Below, piece after piece: positions 6,196 through 9,612 of a DNA stretch of 9,612 bases; positions within the stretch are counted from its first letter, which is position 1; every line of letters begins with the position of its first letter. The notes under the pieces are model-generated. The model had not been told where the DNA came from. It did not search any database and saw only the letters and a program-made list of their open reading frames with translations. The position numbers and the translations under genes are program-made. The stretch is from positions 1 to 9,612 of the forward strand of contig JAEYQX010000265.1 in NCBI GenBank assembly GCA_023409795.1, in the 5' to 3' direction. Origin of the DNA: Pseudomonadota bacterium (lineage in GTDB: Bacteria; Pseudomonadota; Alphaproteobacteria; Caulobacterales; Caulobacteraceae).

Positions 6196-7695
6196 ATGAC
6201 CAAGCCGCGCCAGGACATCCGCCCCAATACGGCGGAATACGAGACCCTTCCCCTGGTCAAGCCCACCGGTTTCCGTGAATACGACGCCCGCTGGATCCTG
6301 GAAAAAGAGATCAACCTGCTGGGTATCCAGGCCCTGGGCCTGGGCCTGGCGACCTATGTCCACGAGATCGGCCAGACGCCGAAAATCGCCGTCGGCCATG
6401 ACTTCCGCGCCTACAGCCTCTCGGTCAAGCAGGCGCTGATCCTGGGCCTGCTCGAAGGCGGGATGGAGGTCCTCGACATCGGCCTGGCCCTGTCGCCCAT
6501 GGCCTATTACGCCCAGTTCGCGCTCGACTGCCCCTGCGTGGCCATGGTCACCGCCAGCCACAACGAGAACGGCTGGACCGGGGTCAAGATGGGGGCCCAG
6601 GCCCCGCTGACCTTTGGCCCGGTCGAGATGACCCGGCTCAAGGAGATCGTCCTGAACGGCGAGGGCGTGGCCCGCCCCGGTGGCCGCCTGGAGCGCGTCG
6701 AGGGCTTCCGCGACACCTATGTCCGGGACGTCGCCTCCAAGGTGAAGCTGACCCGTCCGCTCAAGGTCGTGGCCGCCTGCGGCAATGGCACGGCCGGGGC
6801 CTTTGCGCCCGAGGTCCTGCGCCTGATGGGGGCCGAGGTGATCGAGATGGACACCGACCTCGACTTCACCTTCCCCAAGTATAATCCGAACCCGGAAGAC
6901 CACGCCATGCTGGTCCAGATGGCTGAGAAGGTGCGCGAGACCGGCGCCGACCTGGCCCTGGGCTTTGACGGCGACGGCGACCGCTGCGGCGTCGTGGACA
7001 ATACCGGCGAGGAAATCTTCGCCGACAAGATCGGCCTGATGCTGGCCCGCGACCTGTCGAAGATCTACAAGGACGCCACCTTCGTCGTCGATGTGAAGTC
7101 GACCGGCCTCTACAAGACCGACCAGGTCCTGGCCGCCAATGGGGCCACCACCGTCTACTGGAAGACCGGCCACTCCTACATCAAGCGCAAGACCGCCGAG
7201 CTGGGGGCCCTGGCCGGCTTCGAGAAGTCGGGCCACTTCTTCCTGTCGGGCGACCTGGGCCATGGCTATGACGATGGCCTGGTGGCCGCCGGTGCCGTCC
7301 TGGCCATGCTGGACCGCAACCCCGGCAAGTCCCTGGCCGAGCTGAAGACCGCCCTGCCCGACGCCTGGACCTCGCTGACCATGTCGCCGCACTGCGACGA
7401 CGAGCTGAAATACGGCGTGCTCGAAAAAATCGTCAAGGAATACGAGGACCTGTTTGCCGCAGGCGGCGAAATCCTGGGCCGCAGGATCGTCGAGGTCATC
7501 ACCGTCAACGGCGTCCGCGTCCACCTGGAGGACGGCTCCTGGGTCCTGGTCCGCGCCTCCTCGAACAAGCCCGAGCTGGTCGTCGTGGTCGAGAGCATGA
7601 AGTCGGCCGACGACATGCGCGCCCTGTTCCGCGAAGAGATCAAGCCGCGCCTGGCCAACCACCCCGAGATCGGGGCCTTCAACCAGGAAATCTGA
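6196..7695 (+). CDS. Phosphomannomutase/phosphoglucomutase (alpha-D-phosphohexomutase)
   Basis: Interconverts hexose 1- and 6-phosphates (mannose and/or glucose), feeding polysaccharide, LPS and glycogen precursors in the cytoplasm. It has 499 residues, a little longer than AlgC (about 460). All four active-site elements are visible: the phosphoserine loop TASHNENG (119-126) with Ser121; the metal loop FDGDGDR (257-263) with Asp258, 260 and 262; the sugar-selecting loop FEKSGHFF (342-349); and the phosphate-binding loop RASSNKPE (453-460). The E-x-S-G-H loop and the length fit the PMM/PGM group rather than GlmM; which sugar it prefers cannot be told from sequence. Start: ATG with AGGAG 5 nt upstream. 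It is divergent from gpmA and followed by a palindromic repeat element, so it is probably its own transcription unit. Confidence 0.93.
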   Translation: MTKPRQDIRPNTAEYETLPLVKPTGFREYDARWILEKEINLLGIQALGLGLATYVHEIGQTPKIAVGHDFRAYSLSVKQALILGLLEGGMEVLDIGLALSPMAYYAQFALDCPCVAMVTASHNENGWTGVKMGAQAPLTFGPVEMTRLKEIVLNGEGVARPGGRLERVEGFRDTYVRDVASKVKLTRPLKVVAACGNGTAGAFAPEVLRLMGAEVIEMDTDLDFTFPKYNPNPEDHAMLVQMAEKVRETGADLALGFDGDGDRCGVVDNTGEEIFADKIGLMLARDLSKIYKDATFVVDVKSTGLYKTDQVLAANGATTVYWKTGHSYIKRKTAELGALAGFEKSGHFFLSGDLGHGYDDGLVAAGAVLAMLDRNPGKSLAELKTALPDAWTSLTMSPHCDDELKYGVLEKIVKEYEDLFAAGGEILGRRIVEVITVNGVRVHLEDGSWVLVRASSNKPELVVVVESMKSADDMRALFREEIKPRLANHPEIGAFNQEI

Positions 7696-7705
7696 TCCCC
7701 TCGCT

Positions 7706-7834
7706 TCTCCTCCCCATGGCATGGGGAGGTGGATCGGCGGCGCAGCCGACGAGACGCAGGGGCGGGGTTGAGCCTTGGCGCGACCGGCCCCTCCACCGCT
7801 TCGTGGTCCCCCTCCGCATTGCATGGGGAGGAGA
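7706..7834. repeat. Palindromic intergenic repeat element (REP/MITE-like), 129 bp
   Basis: The two ends form 24-bp imperfect terminal inverted repeats (7706-7729 against 7811-7834) matching at 21 of 24 positions. Each end contains TCTCCTCCCCATG. The left end is itself a near-palindrome, CTCCCCATG-G-CATGGGGAG. Inside are nested stems: CGGC/GCCG (7735-7738/7745-7748), AGGGGC/GCCCCT (7758-7763/7787-7792) and CCAC/GTGG (7793-7796/7803-7806). No target-site duplication was seen and no transposase is encoded. I recall similar dispersed elements between genes in Caulobacterales genomes, but only this one copy is in the window. As RNA it would form a large cruciform-like fold between the phosphohexomutase and flavoprotein genes. 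Confidence 0.7.
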
Positions 7835-7896
7835 TGGGCCTTCACCTTCTGGCGATCCGGTCACCTTCACCATTGACGCCATCGCCCAGATCGGAC

Positions 7897-7900
7897 GAGG
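7897..7900 (+). promoter_or_regulatory. Ribosome binding site that sets the flavoprotein start
   Basis: GAGG lies 7 nt before GTG at 7908. The open frame runs back to 7716, but that extension is translated repeat element followed by nonconserved-looking sequence. This site and the position of the Rossmann motif right after GTG support the short start. Confidence 0.6.
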
Positions 7901-7907
7901 TGCCACG

Positions 7908-9236
7908 GTGACTGAGACCTCTGTTTCCCCATCCCCCGTTGTCATCATCGGCGGCGGCTATTCCGGCTCCATGCTGGCCGCGCGCCTGGCCGAGCTTGGC
8001 CAGGCCTCGATCCTGGTTGAGCGGTCCGGCGTCTTTGGCCTGGGCGTGGCCTACAGCGCCCGGCTGGACGACCACCGCCTCAATGTCCGCACCGAGCGCA
8101 TGGGGGCCGTGGCCGGGCGGATCAGGGATTTTGCGGCCTGGCTGGCCCGGCACCATCCCGAGCGGGCCGATCCCAACGGCTTTGCCCCGCGCCGCCTGTT
8201 CGGCCTCTATGTCCAGGATCGGCTGGCCAGTGTCGAGCAGGCCCATCCCGGCCTGGTCCAGCGCGTGACCGGCGAGGCGGTGTCCCTGGACGGCACCACC
8301 GTCACCCTGGCCGATGGCCGCACCCTCCAGGGCCGGGCCGTGGTCCTGGCCACCGGCAACCCTGCCCCGAAAATGGCCTCGGGCCAGGACAGCCCGCGCA
8401 TCCTGCCCAATCCCTGGGCCCCCGGCGCGATCGAGGCCATCGGCACCGAGGATACCGTCATCATCCTGGGCACCGGCCTGACCATGGTCGACGTCATCCT
8501 GTCGCTGCAGGCCCAGGGCTGGCAGGGCCGCGCCTATGGCGTCTCGCGCCGGGGTCAGATGCCGCGCGCCCACGGGGCCCGGCACGACGCGGCGGTCTTC
8601 CTGCCCGACGAAGCCTTCAGCGGCCCCCTGTCCCAGCGCCTGAAGGTTGCCCGCGCCGTAGCCCGCCGCCAGGGCTGGCGCGCGGTGATGGAGGCCTATC
8701 GCCCCATTACCATCGAGCTGTGGCGCGCCGCCTCCGAGGCGGAACGCAGCCGTTTCATCCGTCACCTGCGCCCGTGGTGGGACGTGCATCGCCACCGCAT
8801 CGACCCCCAGGTCGCCGACCAGCTGGAGGCCCTGGTGGCGGCCGGTCGCCTGGTCCGCCAGCCCGGCCACGTCCAGGCCATTCGCGGCACGAAGGACGGG
8901 GTCGAGATGGACCTGAGGCCGCGCGGGGGCCGGCCCCTGACCCTGTCGGCCGACTGGCTGATCGACTGCACGGGCCCGGGCCATGACGCCCTGAGCCAGC
9001 CCCTGACCGGGGCCCTGATCGCGGCGGGCAAGGCCCGGCTGGACGCGCTGCGACTGGGCCTTGACCTGGACGAGATCGGCCATGTCCTGGATGCCGCCGG
9101 CCAGGCCAACCCGCAGCTGTTCGTGCTCGGCCCGCCCGCGCGCGCGGCCCTGTGGGAGACGATCGCCGTCCCCGACATCCGCAACCGGATCGAGGTCATC
9201 GCCGGGGCCCTGGCCGACCAGGCCCCCGGCGGCTGA
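7908..9236 (+). CDS. YdhS-like FAD/NAD(P)-binding protein (COG4529 type)
   Basis: 442-residue flavoprotein-like oxidoreductase of unknown substrate, probably cytoplasmic. An FAD-binding Rossmann motif lies at the N-terminus: VVIIGGGYSGSMLAARLAE (11-29). It is followed by GVAYS (46-50), LNVRTERMGA (58-67) and the VVLATGNPAP segment (145-154). A second dinucleotide-binding motif, VIILGTGLTMVDV (184-196), and GVSRRGQMPRAHG (211-223) are the typical landmarks of the YdhS group, with WLIDCTGPG (350-358) near the end. I chose GTG at 7908 because it has GAGG 7 nt upstream and puts the Rossmann strand at residue 11, as usual. The longer frame from 7716 would add 64 residues encoded mainly by the palindromic repeat. 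It converges on glmM with 5 nt between the stop codons. No partner gene hints at its substrate. Confidence 0.85.
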   Translation: MTETSVSPSPVVIIGGGYSGSMLAARLAELGQASILVERSGVFGLGVAYSARLDDHRLNVRTERMGAVAGRIRDFAAWLARHHPERADPNGFAPRRLFGLYVQDRLASVEQAHPGLVQRVTGEAVSLDGTTVTLADGRTLQGRAVVLATGNPAPKMASGQDSPRILPNPWAPGAIEAIGTEDTVIILGTGLTMVDVILSLQAQGWQGRAYGVSRRGQMPRAHGARHDAAVFLPDEAFSGPLSQRLKVARAVARRQGWRAVMEAYRPITIELWRAASEAERSRFIRHLRPWWDVHRHRIDPQVADQLEALVAAGRLVRQPGHVQAIRGTKDGVEMDLRPRGGRPLTLSADWLIDCTGPGHDALSQPLTGALIAAGKARLDALRLGLDLDEIGHVLDAAGQANPQLFVLGPPARAALWETIAVPDIRNRIEVIAGALADQAPGG

Positions 9237-9241
9237 GGCTG

Positions 9242-9612
9242 TCAGCCGGCGGCCTGCACCGCCTCGGCGACGTCATTGACCACGCGCTTGACCAGGGCCT
9301 CGTCGTCGCCCTCGGCCATGACGCGGATCAGCTTTTCGGTGCCGGACGGGCGCACCAGCAGGCGGCCCGAGCCACTCAGCGCCGCCTCGGCCTCGGCCAT
9401 GGCCGCCTGGACGCGGGCGTCCTCCAGCGGCTTGCCAGCCTTGTAGCGCACGTTCTTCAGCAGCTGGGGCACCGGCTCGAACTGGCGCGCCAGCTCGCTC
9501 ATCGGCACGCCCGCCTCGACCAGGACCGCCAGGACCTGCAGCGCCGCCATCAGGCCATCGCCCGTGGTCGCGTGGTCCTTCAGGATGATGTGGCCCGACT
9601 GCTCGCCGCCGA
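9242..9612 (-). CDS. glmM: Phosphoglucosamine mutase, C-terminal part (5' end outside window)
   Basis: Converts glucosamine-6-phosphate to glucosamine-1-phosphate for UDP-GlcNAc, hence peptidoglycan and LPS. Only the last 122 residues are visible. They begin with GGEQSGHIIL, the GlmM sugar-binding loop (E-x-S-G-H), then TTGDGLMAALQVLA, and include the C-terminal phosphate-binding loop RPSGTEKLIRVMAEG. GGEQSGH with TTGDG separates it from the phosphomannomutase group. The ATG at 9550 is internal, since the conserved frame continues to the window edge. It is the second phosphohexomutase in the window, with a sequence quite different from the PMM/PGM upstream. Confidence 0.93.
   Translation of the reverse strand, partial: GGEQSGHIILKDHATTGDGLMAALQVLAVLVEAGVPMSELARQFEPVPQLLKNVRYKAGKPLEDARVQAAMAEAEAALSGSGRLLVRPSGTEKLIRVMAEGDDEALVKRVVNDVAEAVQAAG

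Noticed and set aside
6166..7845. 559-codon open frame antisense to the phosphohexomutase gene
   Set aside because: The plus-strand product has all family motifs. The antisense frame is open because of high GC at third codon positions, and its product is low-complexity Gly/Ala/Gln/Asp with no motif.
7842..9083. 413-codon open frame antisense to the flavoprotein gene
   Set aside because: Shadow of a gene with two clear Rossmann motifs; its composition is Gln/Gly/Ala-rich with no recognisable domain.

Overview
The window is very GC-rich, tightly packed alphaproteobacterial chromosome. Codon use, the mix of genes, a CtrA-like TTAA-N7-CTAA box, and a dispersed palindromic intergenic element of a type I associate with Caulobacter and Brevundimonas point to Caulobacterales, perhaps Brevundimonas. 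That assignment is an inference, because no rRNA or other marker gene is present. There are ten protein genes, two of them cut by the window edges. I see no tRNA, rRNA, CRISPR array, transposase or prophage gene.

Left block (1-2413, all minus strand): a probable operon read leftward. It holds a secreted, degenerate methyltransferase-like protein, a paralogous Tat-type lipoprotein with an intact methyltransferase motif I, and a lysophospholipase-like alpha/beta hydrolase whose GTG start overlaps the preceding stop. A CtrA-like box lies just upstream of the first gene. Together they look like an exported, envelope-related set, but their chemistry is unknown.

Divergent from it (2414-3212, plus strand) is a small heat-shock protein gene. 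Its leader folds into a hairpin that buries the Shine-Dalgarno sequence and has the hallmarks of a ROSE RNA thermometer, including the UUGCU motif and a single unpaired G. The gene ends at a clear intrinsic terminator.

Middle block (3226-5946, minus strand): gpmA (glycolysis), overlapped by ATGA with a RibD-type deaminase whose reductase half has collapsed to about 60 residues, followed by a large pentapeptide-repeat protein with two cap-plus-helix units.

Right block (6196-9612): a plus-strand phosphomannomutase/phosphoglucomutase is followed by a 129-bp palindromic repeat element. Next comes a YdhS-like FAD/NAD(P)-binding protein, which runs convergently into the 3' end of glmM with only 5 bp between the stops. 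The sugar-phosphate enzymes (GpmA, the PMM/PGM, GlmM) are housekeeping. The most unusual items are the thermometer, the exported methyltransferase-like pair with its coupled hydrolase, the eroded RibD and the repeat element. Nothing here amounts to a demonstrably new system.
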